Positions 12,729-24,500 of a stretch of 64,000 bases of DNA are shown here, piece by piece. The stretch comes from Corvus cornix cornix (lineage: Eukaryota > Chordata > Aves > Passeriformes > Corvidae), in the NCBI RefSeq assembly GCF_000738735.6, contig NC_046343.1, forward strand, positions 935,253 to 999,252. Reading direction: 5' to 3'. The position numbers and the translations under genes were made by a program. Within the stretch, counting starts at the first letter, position 1. Every line of letters begins with the position of its first letter. Under the pieces are notes generated by a model, which saw only the letters and a program-made list of their open reading frames with translations, was not told the origin of the DNA and made no database searches.

Positions 12729-14219
12729 AGCTCTCTTAATTATATAGTTGTAAGGCAGATTAAAATCATTTTCTGGTATCACCTGGTATCAAAGGGAATC
12801 TCTCCTACTTCCCATGCACATCACCCAGTGCTGCGTAGGGGAGGTAATTACATCCTCCGTAATTATTGTGCAGGTGTTCTACCCCAACACCCACTGCTCT
12901 TTCACATCTGCCCTGACATGAAAAGCAGACAAGACAGTGCTCAGAAGTGCTCGGCGTAACCAAATTCAGCTTCCTGCTCTGGACCGTGAGTGGGCAGCCA
13001 CAGAGGCGAGGCCCTGCTCGGGACTGAGGGGTGTCCTGGCAGGGAGAAGAGCTGTCACCGCACCAGGGACCACAGCAGCCCTCGCGCATTCTCCTCCCGT
13101 GGAACCTGGCTGGGTGGAGAGATGGAGCCTGAGACCCAGCCCAGCCAGAGGGAGCAGGGCTACAGGCCCCAGGTTTGCCCAGAAGCAGCAGCAGAAGGGT
13201 CTCCTCAGCTCACCCTGGGCTGTCCCCCAGCCCCTGGGCTCCTGACGAGGGGCAGTTAATGTGGAGAAGCTCGTCCCAGAGCTGGGAGGGCCCTTCAGGG
13301 ACATGGGGCCCCTCTGCAGGTGCTGCCCAGTGTCCCCGAGATTCCCAGGATGGGAATCCTGGCATCACCTGGCTCGTGGCACTGCCAGCGCTGGGCTGGT
13401 GCCACAGGGGAGCTCAGTGAGTGTCCCCCTCACCACTGAGAAGGCACAGCTCCCAAACCTCGGCCTTCCACTTGTGCAGGCCCTGCAACATCCAAATCCT
13501 GGCTGTGAGGGAGCCCTATGTGGGGCAAATGCTGCAGAGATGCATCTTTCACCTTCTGCCAGGGAGGGGCCATTGGAAAGGGCTTCCTCTCAACCACAGC
13601 CAAGTACCACAAATTAAAAATAATAACAAACCCAGAAATAAATTGGGGAAAACCCCACCACTTTCCAGGGAGAAAGTATAACGCCCAGCCAGCAGGGAGG
13701 GAAGTGGTTACATGAGCCAATGCTAAATCCCCGTGTGCAAGAAAGCCTGGATGTATCCATGGATGCATTTCTGCGTGTGACAGCTGAAGGATACCAACTC
13801 ATTTATTGTGGTCAGTGCTCTCCCAGCGTGCATTCACTGCTGCACTGGAATGGCAAACACAAACTGGCTGCAGCTGTGAGCGCCCAACGCCCCCAGAGCG
13901 CTGCTGAGCTCCCCCCACGCAGGGTCCCACGGCCCTGCCCCAAGGCTCTGCCTTCCCCAGCTCCAGCCCGCAGCCAGCTCTGCTCCAGCAGCGATGCCAG
14001 GGCAGGAGGCAGCTGCAGCCCCTTCCCTTCCTTTCCCTTCCCACCTGCCAGCCTCTGCAAATGGCATTTTTAGCGCTTGTACCACAGCCACCTGGCGGGG
14101 CCATAGCACGAACAACCCCGCTCAAGTCACAGCTGTGACTTCATTTTCCCAAGATCTCTCTCTTTCCCGGTGCTCTTTGCACCAGGGAAATACAGCAGGC
14201 TAAAAGCTACAGGATTTTT

Positions 14220-15120
14220 TTCACATACCACAGTAGAAACAGTTACCGAGTTATATTTGTCAGAGTCACAGTAGTTTATGCATATTTGCTATTCACAGAC
14301 TGCAGAATATTGCCAATAACCTCACTGGTGGGACTGACAACACGGATACATGCATTCAGGTGAGACCATTAGCAAGGATGTCTATACTGTATTAAGCACA
14401 TTCATTTTTTTAAACACCTTCCAGTAAAATCGATTCCTTTAAATTTGTAGTTAAAACTTTTTTTTTTTTCCACAATTACGCACAAAAGTACCTGTAAACA
14501 GTTTGACATTACACTTATGTACAAGTGAACCACGTTGGAAAGTCGAGAGGTAATTCAGTGGGTGCCACTTAATCTACATCAATGTGCAACAGACTGACTC
14601 AGCCTCGGCGAAGTCATTTAGTACTGAATGAGGTCCGAAAATGTAACGTAAGCAAGGCCCCGAGAGATCCCAATGGCACCAAACCCCCTCTGCATCCCGT
14701 GTGGGCTGGGAAATATTGCACTGGCAGCACCTCTGTACAACCCCAAAGGCCTGGGGGGTCCAGTCCTGCCATCCCCGGCTGGGGACGGCCAGAGGGGACC
14801 ACAAAGGGACATCATCTCCCTCAACTCCAACGCCCACCCGTGGAGCCAGCTGGGCCCTGCCACCCTCCTGCTTCACCTCGGTAATTTTCTCTGTGGAATT
14901 CTGAAATGGTCTTTGCTTAGCATTGCTATAGTTTAAAATCTGCAATATCCTATTTATAAACGGACTTTTTAGCTAAGTGACATCAATGCCAAGAAAAATA
15001 AAGAATGTCTTTTTATAATATAAATAATTTAAAAGTGCTTTTTCTTTTTTTTTTTTGTTCTTTTACTATTAATCTACAAAACCCCGTTGGGGCATAAACT
15101 ATCCATAAGACTGGACAATT
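14220..15120 (-). other. AU-rich unique blocks within the inferred 3'UTR
   Basis: AT-rich, non-repetitive sequence (14220-14580 and 14930-15120) flanks a more GC-balanced middle. It contains a T12 tract at 14458-14469 and a T-rich run near 15040-15057. No coding frame or transposon is recognisable. The composition contrasts sharply with the GC-rich DNA around it and resembles AU-rich 3'UTR sequence. Function is inferred. Confidence 0.4.
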
Positions 15121-16966
15121 ATTTTGTACCATGATACACATGGGGCCTTATGCATAAAGTACTCTGAAAGCCAAGTCTGTACTCGCAGTGGTGGGGAGGG
15201 GAAGGGGCTGGGAAGTTTCCTCCTGCCTTGCCAGGGCTGGGAGAGCAGAGCGGGACACGGCTGACGGCCTCGGGTACCTGATGGCCATTGCCAGTGAAAC
15301 CCAACCTTGTCCTGTCCTTCAGCCCACAGCTCGCAAATAAAATTAACAAATGGACTCAGCAAACTTAAACACAGAACATTATCCAGAGCACTGTGAGGCC
15401 TGGGTGCTGTGTGTGCAGATGGTTTAGGGAGAAAGCCAAATCAGCTGGTCCCCACGTTCTCTGTGTGTCCCCCCAATGCTGAGTCCCGCTCAGGTGTCTC
15501 AGGGGGTTTGGGGTGGCAAAGCCCCTGGAAACCGGGAATTCTGCCGGTGGGAGCCAAGTCTCAGTCCCACTGCAGTCAAGGTAAGTTTACAAATTAGTTT
15601 CAACAGAACTTGGTCTTTGTCACTTGTGGAAAGTAGCTCAAAATCCAGTTTTCTCCCCAGATATTTTAGAAAGAATAAAGTACTCTGTGAGCTGAGTTTA
15701 ATTTTGGCTCGCTACAAAACCTTTCCTAGGGAGACACACAGGTTCTCTCACTGAAATAAAGTCGAATTTGAGTAGAATATGTTTTGTAGCCCAAACCCAG
15801 CTCTCTTTCAGGTAATCAATCTTTCATTCCAGTTTCCTTTCTGCCCTGTGCTGCCTCTGTCTCCCTTCCTCCCGTCCCAGCTCAGTTTCCCTGCACAGCC
15901 CCAGGGAAAGCCCCAGAAGGAGGAAGGGGCCGGATGTGCCGAGCACGGGCCACGTTCCCCTGCTCGTGCTGAGGTGGCCCTGGCCCCGAGGCACCACTCC
16001 AGCACCCACCCACGGCAGGGATGGCCTGCCCCGGGAGCAGGGAGAGGTGCCACGTCCCAGAGGGAAAACAGCCTTGCCAGAAAGGCACCCCAGGCTGTGA
16101 GTCTGTCCCACCCACGGCAGGGATGTGTGTGCAGCTGTGCATCTGTGTGTGCAGGGCATTACCACTGGGAAGGGATCTCCCAGGGTTAATGTGTGAGGTC
16201 ACCCTCCTGCCACCATCCTGGTGCCTGAAGAAGGTTTGGTTGCTCTTTCCTGACCCGCTGCCACCCACAGCTGAACTATGGAGCCATCATGGAACAGCAT
16301 TTTTAATTCCCCTGCTCTGTCTCAGCCTGCCCAGGGTTTCTCTGCACCACTGCCAGGTGCCCCCATCCCCTCTCCCAGCGTCCCAGGGAGTGCCCCAAAG
16401 GTGGAGGGGGTGCTGGGGGGCACTGGTGATGCAGAGAGAGCAGCAAGTGAGGAGGGAGAGAAGGGGAGCTCTGGGAAGCAGGGGGAGGATGCTGGGCAGA
16501 GCTGCTGACCCCACCAGGGGCGTGACAGCCTCCAGCACCGCTCGGGGCCCCTGTGCTCCACCTGCAGCCCCCCAGTCCCTCTGAGCAGGACAAAACCTGC
16601 TGGCACAGCCCCAGCTCTGCACAAGCTACTCATAAAACAGCTGTCCATGGAGTCAGACCAGCAGCAGGTCCCTCAGAGATGCAGCAGAACCCACACAAGC
16701 ACACACAGGCACAAGCCCCACGCCTGGCACTGCCCTGCTCCGGCCCCAGCCCAGACTGGGTTTCCCAGCAGGCTGGGCCTGCCTGTGATTACTGCAGTTT
16801 AAGACCGTTATTTCTGTAGCACTGGAGAAAAATAACCATTTCATCTCAAACTGGAGACATGAAGGCCACATAAATCAAGCCCACTTGGGCGCATTTCATT
16901 TGGTCTAATTTGTCCACAGTTATTAATCATGGAGCAATCCCGAGCCCCGGGACGTCAGCCTGGGAA

Positions 16967-16991
16967 CACACACACACACACCCCCCCCCCC
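16967..16991. repeat. (CA)7 followed by C11
   Basis: A CA dinucleotide run joined directly to an eleven-base C tract, in the inferred 3'UTR. On the minus strand this is G11 followed by GT repeats. Confidence 0.95.
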
Positions 16992-17974
16992 AATGCCTGC
17001 TCGTCCACTCTGGCACACGCAGCTTAGACCCCAAAGAGTTGGGATATTAAAAAGAGACAGGGAAAGATCTGTAGTGAAAGCATGAGGTTTTAGCTGCAGT
17101 TTCCTGCCAAGGAACAAAGGTGACCTGTCCTGAACCCCATGCCCTGCTGGAAATCCAGAGGAGAGCCCTATCTGTCCTTTCTTGGTGCCAGAGCCAGAGG
17201 AGCAAGATGCAGGAAATGTTGAGTAGGGAGAGAAAAATGCTATAATCTAACCATGAAATGACTAAGCAGGGCCTCATCTATGGGGCTTGTACAAAACATT
17301 GGTTTCTGTGGGAAGATGTGCTTTTTGAGCCTGTGAGTGGAGGGTGGCACAAGAGCCGGGCCTGAATTCCAGCGTGAGGGAATGTCCTAAGCCCTGAACT
17401 GGCTCTAAAGCACAATCTCAGGAAGTGCTGAGTCTCTTCACTGAGCATTTCCCAGGCAGAGCCTCTCCTGCCCAGCGCCAGCTCTGTGGCACCGGCACAG
17501 AGGGGACAGCTCCGTAAGGGACAGCCCCTCCTCCACCTGCAGCATGGCAGAGGTGACCCCAGCTGCACAGCCCAGCCCTGCTCCCCAGCCGCCCGGAGAT
17601 GTATTGCTGGGAGGGTTCCCCCTCCCCACAGCCAGCTCCTGCTTATGGATCCCTCTGGACAAGTATTGCTTCCTTTTTTAGCTGGTAAAAGGTGCACGCA
17701 ACCCCAAACACAGCTGTGTGCTCGTGGAGACCTCACGGTTCCCTGCCAACCCCCTCTGTCCCAGCCCGCACAGTGGAGCCCCGCAGGCACCAAGATTCCC
17801 CTGGCTGGAACCGCACGAGTGTCACAGAAAGAACCTGTGCAGGCAGGACAGCATCTCCCACAGCAGCTTCTGGAATTCGGGAGGGGGAAGCCCTGGAACC
17901 TGCAGGACACTAAATAAGTCAGAATCCGAGCATTCTGTGTTACCAGCACTGTCACTGCCCACAGTTTTATATTC

Positions 17975-17993
17975 ATATATATATATATATATA
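17975..17993. repeat. (AT)n microsatellite
   Basis: Nineteen bases of uninterrupted alternating AT. It lies inside the longest open frame of the window on the minus strand and accounts for its Tyr-Ile run. Confidence 0.95.
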
Positions 17994-18940
17994 AAAATCT
18001 CCTTCCTGTGCCTTTAGAAAAGGAATAATTTATCCCAAATCCTCTAGCTGGTTTGTTCCCAGCCATGGCCACCACAGCTGGAGCAATGGAGTGTTCCACG
18101 CCTCTCCATGGCTGGCCAGCCCCAGCAGCCGGAGCCGCTGGCACTGCCCTGCCCCAGCTCTGGCTGCCCCACGCCTCTGCCGAGCCCCGGCCCCTCTCCG
18201 GCCAGCCCCTGCTGCCCTTCCCCTGGCTCCGGGGGCAGTGGCAGGACCAGCCCAGCCCCTTCCCACGGCTCCGGGGGTGGCACGGGACACAGGGCGCGCT
18301 TGCTGTCTGTGCCACCCTGGCGCTGGCACCGATGGCACCTGCGGAGGGGACGCGGGTACCTCCTCCCGGGGTTGTGTTTTCTCTTGGCACAGCCCCGCTC
18401 CCTCCTGCAGCGGCGGCTCCCCACGGCCAGAGTCCCCTGGCGGGTTGGGGGTGATTTCTGTGGCGGAGGGGCACGGTGCCAGCTGTCCCTGCCAGCTGGG
18501 ACAGCCGCTCCTGGCACACACACCTGGCACCTGCAGGAGCCAGCATCCTCCCCAGCATCCCCACACAGCCCTGGACCATCCCTGAGGCTTTCCAGCTGGG
18601 ATCAGCACACCTTTAACCCACTGGCACTGGAGAGCCTTGAAAAATACAAGAGGTGTGGGGAGGACATGGAGGGACGAGAGCATCCCAAACAAACGGAATA
18701 TTTTGCTGATGGTAACACAAACCCACAGACTGCACCCTGGTCTCCACTGAGACACATTCACAGTGCCCCAGGGAGGGGGGAAGGACAGGCAGAGGGAGCA
18801 GGAGAGAGACAGGGAGAGGGATTTCTACTGTTCAGCCCTCAGAGGCCTGGAGAAGAAACGGGACATCCACAGACTGCTAGAAAATGCTCTTTTTCTGAGA
18901 AAGTGCAGTTATAAGGAGAGAGCCAGAAAATCTTTAAGCA

Positions 18941-19024
18941 ATATATATTAATATATATATACATATATATATACACAGAGATATATATACACACATATAT
19001 ATATGCACATATATAAATACACAT
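18941..19024. repeat. Compound TA/CA-rich microsatellite
   Basis: About 84 bases of TA dinucleotides interrupted by CA, GA and GCA steps. It begins roughly 400 bp downstream of the KCTD16 stop codon on the transcript strand. Confidence 0.95.
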
Positions 19025-19430
19025 GCTTAAACTGCCGGGACAGAGCTTGGGCTTTGTGCTGTGCTCCTCCCTCCAGACACGCGTGCTCCGAGCAGGATGC
19101 AGAGGGCACGGAGCCCTCACCATCCCACCCTGCCTGCTCTGGGGCCACACGAGCATCCCTTGGGGTGGGTCTGGTTGTGCCCTTAAGGTTTTCAGCTTGT
19201 GTAAGACTCCAAGTTTACAAACAAAAGCGTTTGTCATTGTGCTTCCAGGACTGCAAAAATATCATTCCCCTACGACTAGAAATGTTAAGGTGAAATAGGC
19301 AAATTAGGCAGTACTAGAGATGGATTTTGGTTTTGGTGACCTAACAAATAGTTATTACTGGGAATTACTTTTGTATCACTTAGGATCTGGCTCTAACCTA
19401 ACAAGGTCGTGTGCTCTCCCCACCCAAAGC

Positions 19431-19882
19431 CTAAAGGTGGTACTTTCGCAGCAGTTCGGATTGCCAGGGATGTTTCCTCTCGGGAAACCTGTCTGGGATT
19501 TTGATTTTGAGGAAATCCTGGATACATTTTTCCAGCTCTTCCTCAATGGAGAGCTTCTCCTTCACTGCTTTTTTCTTGCTGGAGTTGGACTCCCGGGAGC
19601 CAGAGGTGAGAGTCCGGAGCAGGTCGCTCTTCCTGCGGATCTCGGATTGCTGCAGCAGCTGCACTGGCCCCTTCTTGGCCGGCCGGTCCAGAGTCTGAAT
19701 GTTGGGCTGGCGCGTGACAGGGCCACAGATCACGGTCTCCTGGGGGGAGCTGGCCTCGGACTGGCTGTCGCAGCTCGACGTGGACAGCTCGTTGCAGGAC
19801 GTGCCGCTCTCACCCTCCTTGTCGCCTTTGCCATTCTTGCAGCAGCAGTCGCAGTGGGATGAGGACCAGCGGGAGGGCTCAC
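19431..19882 (-). CDS. KCTD16: KCTD16 terminal coding exon (C-terminal 149 residues, partial gene)
   Basis: KCTD16 is an auxiliary subunit of GABA-B receptors: its BTB/T1 domain assembles as an oligomer and binds the GABBR2 tail, H1 contacts G-beta-gamma, and a C-terminal H2 region, shared only with KCTD8, is linked to non-desensitising responses (family knowledge). This exon holds only the part after H1. It opens with the last two bases of a split Arg codon (phase 1 intron), then EPSRW, a Cys-rich HCDCCCKNGKGDKEGESG stretch, a Ser-rich segment with SCDSQSEASSPQE, a basic RRKSDLLRTLTSGSRESN segment and the charged helical H2-like end (KLSIEEELEKCIQDFLKIKI), finishing WQSELLRKYHL and TAG. Compared from memory with the human 428-residue protein it differs at only a few positions and lacks one Met before SSKKK. 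KCTD8 is excluded because its tail differs clearly. No BTB-encoding exon occurs in the window. I am confident in the identity and the exon limits. Confidence 0.93.
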
Positions 19883-19900
19883 CTGCAGGAGGACAGAGAG
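19883..19900 (-). other. KCTD16: Splice acceptor of the KCTD16 terminal exon
   Basis: On the minus strand the bases just upstream of the exon read ctctctgtcctcctgcag, a good polypyrimidine tract ending in CAG. The exon then begins with GT, completing an Arg codon started in the upstream exon. The coding frame stays open from this point to the TAG. The exon's first bases (GTGAG) resemble a donor site, but coding similarity continues across them, so the acceptor reading is preferred. Confidence 0.88.
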
Positions 19901-21385
19901 CCCGGGGTTACGGCAGCTCCAGACCCCCACACACCCCAGGACAGGCTGCTGAGCCCCCCAGGACCGAGAGGGCAGCCAGGGCCACAGGAACCCTCATGGG
20001 GACCTTCCCTGAACATCACCACAACTGCCAGCAAACATCCCCCGGGGCCCAACAGCAGCTGATGCCCACGAACCCTGGAGCTCCTCCATCCACCTCGCTG
20101 CCATGTGCTGCTCAATACCCAACATGGGCTGAAACTTCCGAGATCCTCAGGGAGAAACCACCACATTTAACCCGATCCAGTGTTTAACCCAACTGAGCAA
20201 CCATGGCTGGAGCCCCCCTGACTTCTCCAGACACTGTTTCTTCTTTGAGGCTCCACCGCAGAGCCAGCTGGTGCAGCCAGCATTGCCAGCCTCTGTCCTG
20301 GTGGGCATCACCCCCAACATCCCCTTCCCTCGCCCAGCCCCACCCTGGGGACATCCCTCAGAGCAGCCTCCCCCCACAGGAGGCCTGGTCACACACAGCC
20401 CAGAGGCTCTGGGGACACTCGCTGCTTCATTCGCACGAGCCCAGCCATGGGAAGCCCAGGACAGTGCCTATTCCCGACTCCTGCGGCGCAGGGCTGGAGG
20501 TTTTCTTTTCCAGCTGGAGACCTGCCCAGCCGCAGTAATCCGTGACAAAGGGGAGAGTTGGCACCGGGAACAACAGCTCCCTGACCACGCCAGCGCAGCC
20601 ACCACGGAGAGAAAGGCCATCGGGGAGCATCCATCTTCCCACTAACACGGAACTGCCACTCCCAGCTGCTGCAGCGCGGTAACATCCCCAGACCAAGGGA
20701 AGAACCACTGAGCTGTGCAGCCTTGGAGCAGCACAGCAGCCCCTGAAGAAGGGGAAGGGGGGAAGGGGCTGGGAGCACTGACAGAGCCCCTGACTGTCAC
20801 TGCCCCGCTCTCCTGCGTCTCCGCCCTTACCCAGCCAGGAACACCATGCACATCATTTACAGGAACAGGCAGAAAACCAGAGATCAGGAAGCCTCCTTAT
20901 CTCCTCCTTCCTCTTCCTTGTCAATGGTGAAGGAGTGTCTCAGTCTGGGAGCTGCAGGGCTACTCTAATTTACAGACTCACTTCAAAGCTGTCCTGTGTC
21001 TTGTCTGAAAACTGTCAAAAATGGCTAAATTGAATTTTTTAATCAATTTCTAGGCTTGGACAAAGGCATTATGAACTGAGCCCCTACAAAACCCTGATCC
21101 ACATGCTCTGAGAACACTTGCAGGAGTTGTGTGGATTCCAGCTCCTTACTGCAGCTGATACCCACATTTCACAGCGGTGGGACAGCCGCTGAAACCCAAA
21201 GGGCTGCACTTACCCAGCCAAGCAAAGCTCAAACCGTGCCCCGAGAACCCAAACAGCTCACCTGACCCCAAACATCTGCCCCTGCAGGGGCCCAGGGCAC
21301 TGCCGTGATCATCAGTGACACTCTGCAAACTGCACACAATGCTCAGGCCACGGACAGCCTGCTCCCAGCCGTGACTTCATGGCTG
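19901..21385 (-). other. KCTD16 intron, proximal part
   Basis: Moderately GC-rich unique sequence immediately upstream of the terminal exon on the transcript strand. No second coding exon, no BTB-encoding frame and no transposon were seen. Confidence 0.6.
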
Positions 21386-21533
21386 TCCCACAGTCCCGGG
21401 GCTGTTTGGATTGGAAGGGATCTCAGTCTCATTCCAGTCCCGCTGCCATGGGCAGGGACACCTTCCAGTAGACCAGGTTTCTCCAAGCTGGCTGTGACCA
21501 CTTCCAGGGATGGGGCAGCCACATCTTCCATGG
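21386..21533 (-). mobile_element. CR1 LINE 3' fragment
   Basis: The plus strand shows 'gtttggattggaagggatct', 'gccatgggcagggacacctt', 'gtagaccaggtttctccaag' and 'cacttccagggatggggcag', the reverse complement of a CR1 3' region. Confidence 0.9.
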
Positions 21534-24500
21534 ACTACGGGGAAGAAGAAGGGATTGAGCCACCTGTGCCCCCACTGACCTGGCTCCGAGGTGGCAGCTT
21601 GGGCAGAGGGACCCCCAGCTGCCATCAGGCACAGCTACAGTACAGAATTCATTAGCACAAAACAAGGTTTTATAAGTCAATTAAGACCTATTAGATGCTA
21701 ATTTCACTTAATGAATATTCACCAACAATGGGCACACCACGGGTAAGCCAGGAGACAGAGACGATTTTGCCATGAATAAACAGTTTTGTTGGAGCCCCAG
21801 GGCCAATCTCAGCACTGAGGGTTTCATGGAGCTGGGCTGGGGTCAGCAGGGAGCCTCTGTTCCCCAGGGGAACACCGGTGCCCAGCGTGCCAGGGCCCTG
21901 CACGGGCTGGGGGCTTGCACAGCTCCAGCACCACAAACCTGCCCAGGCCGGGTCTCCTCAGCCCAGCCCTGGAGCTGGCAGGGTGACAGGCAGGACCAAA
22001 GGGATCAAAGAACTATTCCTGTGTTTTGCAGTGCTGGGGAAGCACCTGCAGCAGCAGCGGCACCCCAGGGCTGGGCAGGGAGGGGGCTGAGCCCGAGCCT
22101 GGCATGACAACGGCAGCAAAGGAGCATCGTGCTGACTTAACCACAGCACTCATTAATTAATGTCTAAATGCTTTGAGATTCTTAGATAAAAGTGGCTAAT
22201 TAATTCTGGCCTGGCTTTCCTGCTTTCCTCCCTGATCTCAGCACATTTCTCTCCCAGTGCCCTAATTATAATAATTATTATTAGAAGCTTCTGAAGCAGC
22301 AGCAAAGCCTCTGATGTATAATTGACACACAAACCATCAGCCACCCAGTTTTCCCCTTCTCCTCTCCCTCTTTCCCAACAAACAGGCTGCAAGGAGGGAA
22401 TGGGAAATCCCTGTGTAGGGGGACAGATGCTGTGAGAAAACTGGGGAGGAGAGAGGAATGGAGACAGAAACCAAGACTGACAAAAGCCAGCGAAGAGTTT
22501 TCCTGGTGAAAGATGGCACAGGGACCCTTCCCCAGCTCAGACACCTCTGACCAGTGCTTGGATTGGGAAATGCCGAGCCTGGGATGAACGCCCAATACTG
22601 ACAGTTCTGGGGGCACAGGGCAGAGCCCCCCATCCCTCTGTCCCCCCGAGCCAGCAGTGGCACCCCAATGGCAGGGGGGCTGCAGGAACACTTTGAGGGG
22701 TCTAAAAGTGCCCCAAGGCCCAGTGCCCAGAAATGTTGTCATATTTCAGAACAAATGTTACCAATTTCCATTCTCCAGGAAATCTCAAAATTTTCATTTT
22801 TTCCCCTCCTGAATCTGGACTGAAAGTCCCAGCTGTGGGAGGGCACTCAGTGGGATGGGGACTGAGCTCTCCCACAGCTCTGCCCTTGCAGGCTCCTTCT
22901 CAGAATAATGTTCCTTTTATTCAGCTCTTGCAGTTTTCACAGCCCTTTTTCCTGAGGTTTGTGGGCAGCTCTGGGGATGGTGTCACGGCTGGGAAGGGAC
23001 AATATCCCCAGGCAGCAGCTGAGACACATCTGGTGCCTGTTTTTGAGGCACACAGAGATATTTTCTGTATCCAGACACTCATTCACCTCCACGTGTGTGG
23101 CTGTACCAACCTCCCAGTCTGTGATCATCACTTCAGCCATTTTCCTCCTGTTCTCAATCCACTCTGGTCCATTTATGTTGTCCTTTCACCTTTTCTTCCT
23201 TTTCCTGCTTCTGCTTTAGGGCTTTGTTGTTGGTTTGATTTATTTCTATTTCATGCTCCTTTTCTCCTTCCTGTCCCATGACTTTCACCTCTCCTCTGTT
23301 CGGGGTTTTGCTGCCTCCTCCTCCCTCTTTCCCTCCTCACTGATCCCCGTTTGAGCACTAATTAACCACCGTGCCCAGGCAGGCAGGGTGGGCGGGGGGA
23401 ACTCTGAGGCAACCCCCGGTCAGCTCCCCATCACCTCCATCCCACTGGAGTCCTGTCACCTCTGTGCTTGCAGCCTTGTGAACCCTCTGTTCACCTCCCA
23501 ACACCCAGAAATGAAGTGTTGGAGCTTTTAAACACCTCCCCCATTGTTCATATGGTCAATCACAGCTGGATTTCCGCGGGGCTGAGGACAGGGTGACGTT
23601 GGTGCAGTAACAGTTTGATTTAGACCAGGCGTGCCCAGCGCCTCCCACGGCTCTGCACCCGTGCAGGAATTAAGGGGGTTGTGATTGATGAGAGACCACG
23701 CTCTAACTGGTGTTTTAATGAATACATTCTGACTTGGTAATGGGCCCAGATTTATCAGAAGAAAATGCCCCCGTCTAAATAAAATTACCCAGGTAAAGCT
23801 GAGGAATGATGACAAATTCCAGGCACTGGTGGGCTCCAGGATCTGTCCTGGCCACAGGACAGACACTGCTGGATTTATCTGCTTTTAGGATCAAGTATCT
23901 GCAGTAAAATTTCAGTGAGAGACAAACCCAGGCAAGGACTTGGCAGTAACACCATTGGTTTGAACCCTCCCATATGTTCAAAGCCAGCAGTGAGTGGGGG
24001 GAGAGGGATCTGGGGAGAGGAGGGAACCAGGGAGGATGGGAACTGGGAGGAGGAAGGGAACAGGCAGATCCTGCGGCTGTTCCAGCCCCCTTAGGAAGCT
24101 CACACAATTTTTTACCCTTGTGGGGGCAGCTGGGGACACCTGGTGTCTGATTTAAATTCAATTGAAATTTAAATTAAAATTTAAAATTTCTAGTTCAAAG
24201 TGTTTTCCATTTAAATATTCTGAACCTGCCAACCCAATATAAACCCCAGAATTGTCCCATGGTTTCTCTTTTTCGTGCAAAGCAATTTTCAGCCAGTCCC
24301 CAGCAGCACACACACTTCTATCAGGAGCCTCCCAGCATGTTGTCATTTTACCAGCACTCCTGAAATCTTCCCTAAAACACTCAGTTCTGGAAGTGAACTT
24401 CTGTAAGAGTATCAAGTTTGTTTGAAAATAAAAATAAGTTCCCCAAATGGTGGAGAAAAACAAGAGACCTGGTGTTAAAATACCAGAAGGCATATTAAAT

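Larger units (their letters stand above)
11890..19430 (-). other. KCTD16: Inferred long KCTD16 3' untranslated region
   Basis: This is sequence downstream of the KCTD16 stop codon on the same strand. No further coding similarity is visible. It mixes GC-rich unique DNA (about 12.0-12.65, 15.8-16.8 and 17.4-18.6 kb) with AU-rich blocks (about 14.2-14.6 and 14.9-15.1 kb). It also contains three TA-type microsatellites, a CA/C tract and an 8-bp minisatellite. I recognised no CR1 element in it, unlike the flanking DNA, which fits purifying selection on a transcribed 3' end. The lower limit rests on the candidate poly(A) signal at 11907-11912. A shorter UTR ending at another signal (AATAAA at 13802-13807 on this strand) is possible. 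Confidence 0.5.

Noticed and set aside
17278..18579. 433-codon open frame on the minus strand, the longest in the window
   Set aside because: It lies in the inferred 3'UTR, crosses an (AT)n microsatellite, has low-complexity Gly/Ala/Pro/Arg composition, and overlaps other long frames on both strands. No domain is recognisable. GC-rich DNA with few stop codons explains it.
19431..19882. Assignment of the exon to KCTD8 instead of KCTD16
   Set aside because: KCTD8 shares the H2 end but, from memory, has a different sequence before it and a different final motif. The Cys-rich HCDCCCKNGKGDKEGES segment and the WQSELLRKYHL end fit KCTD16.
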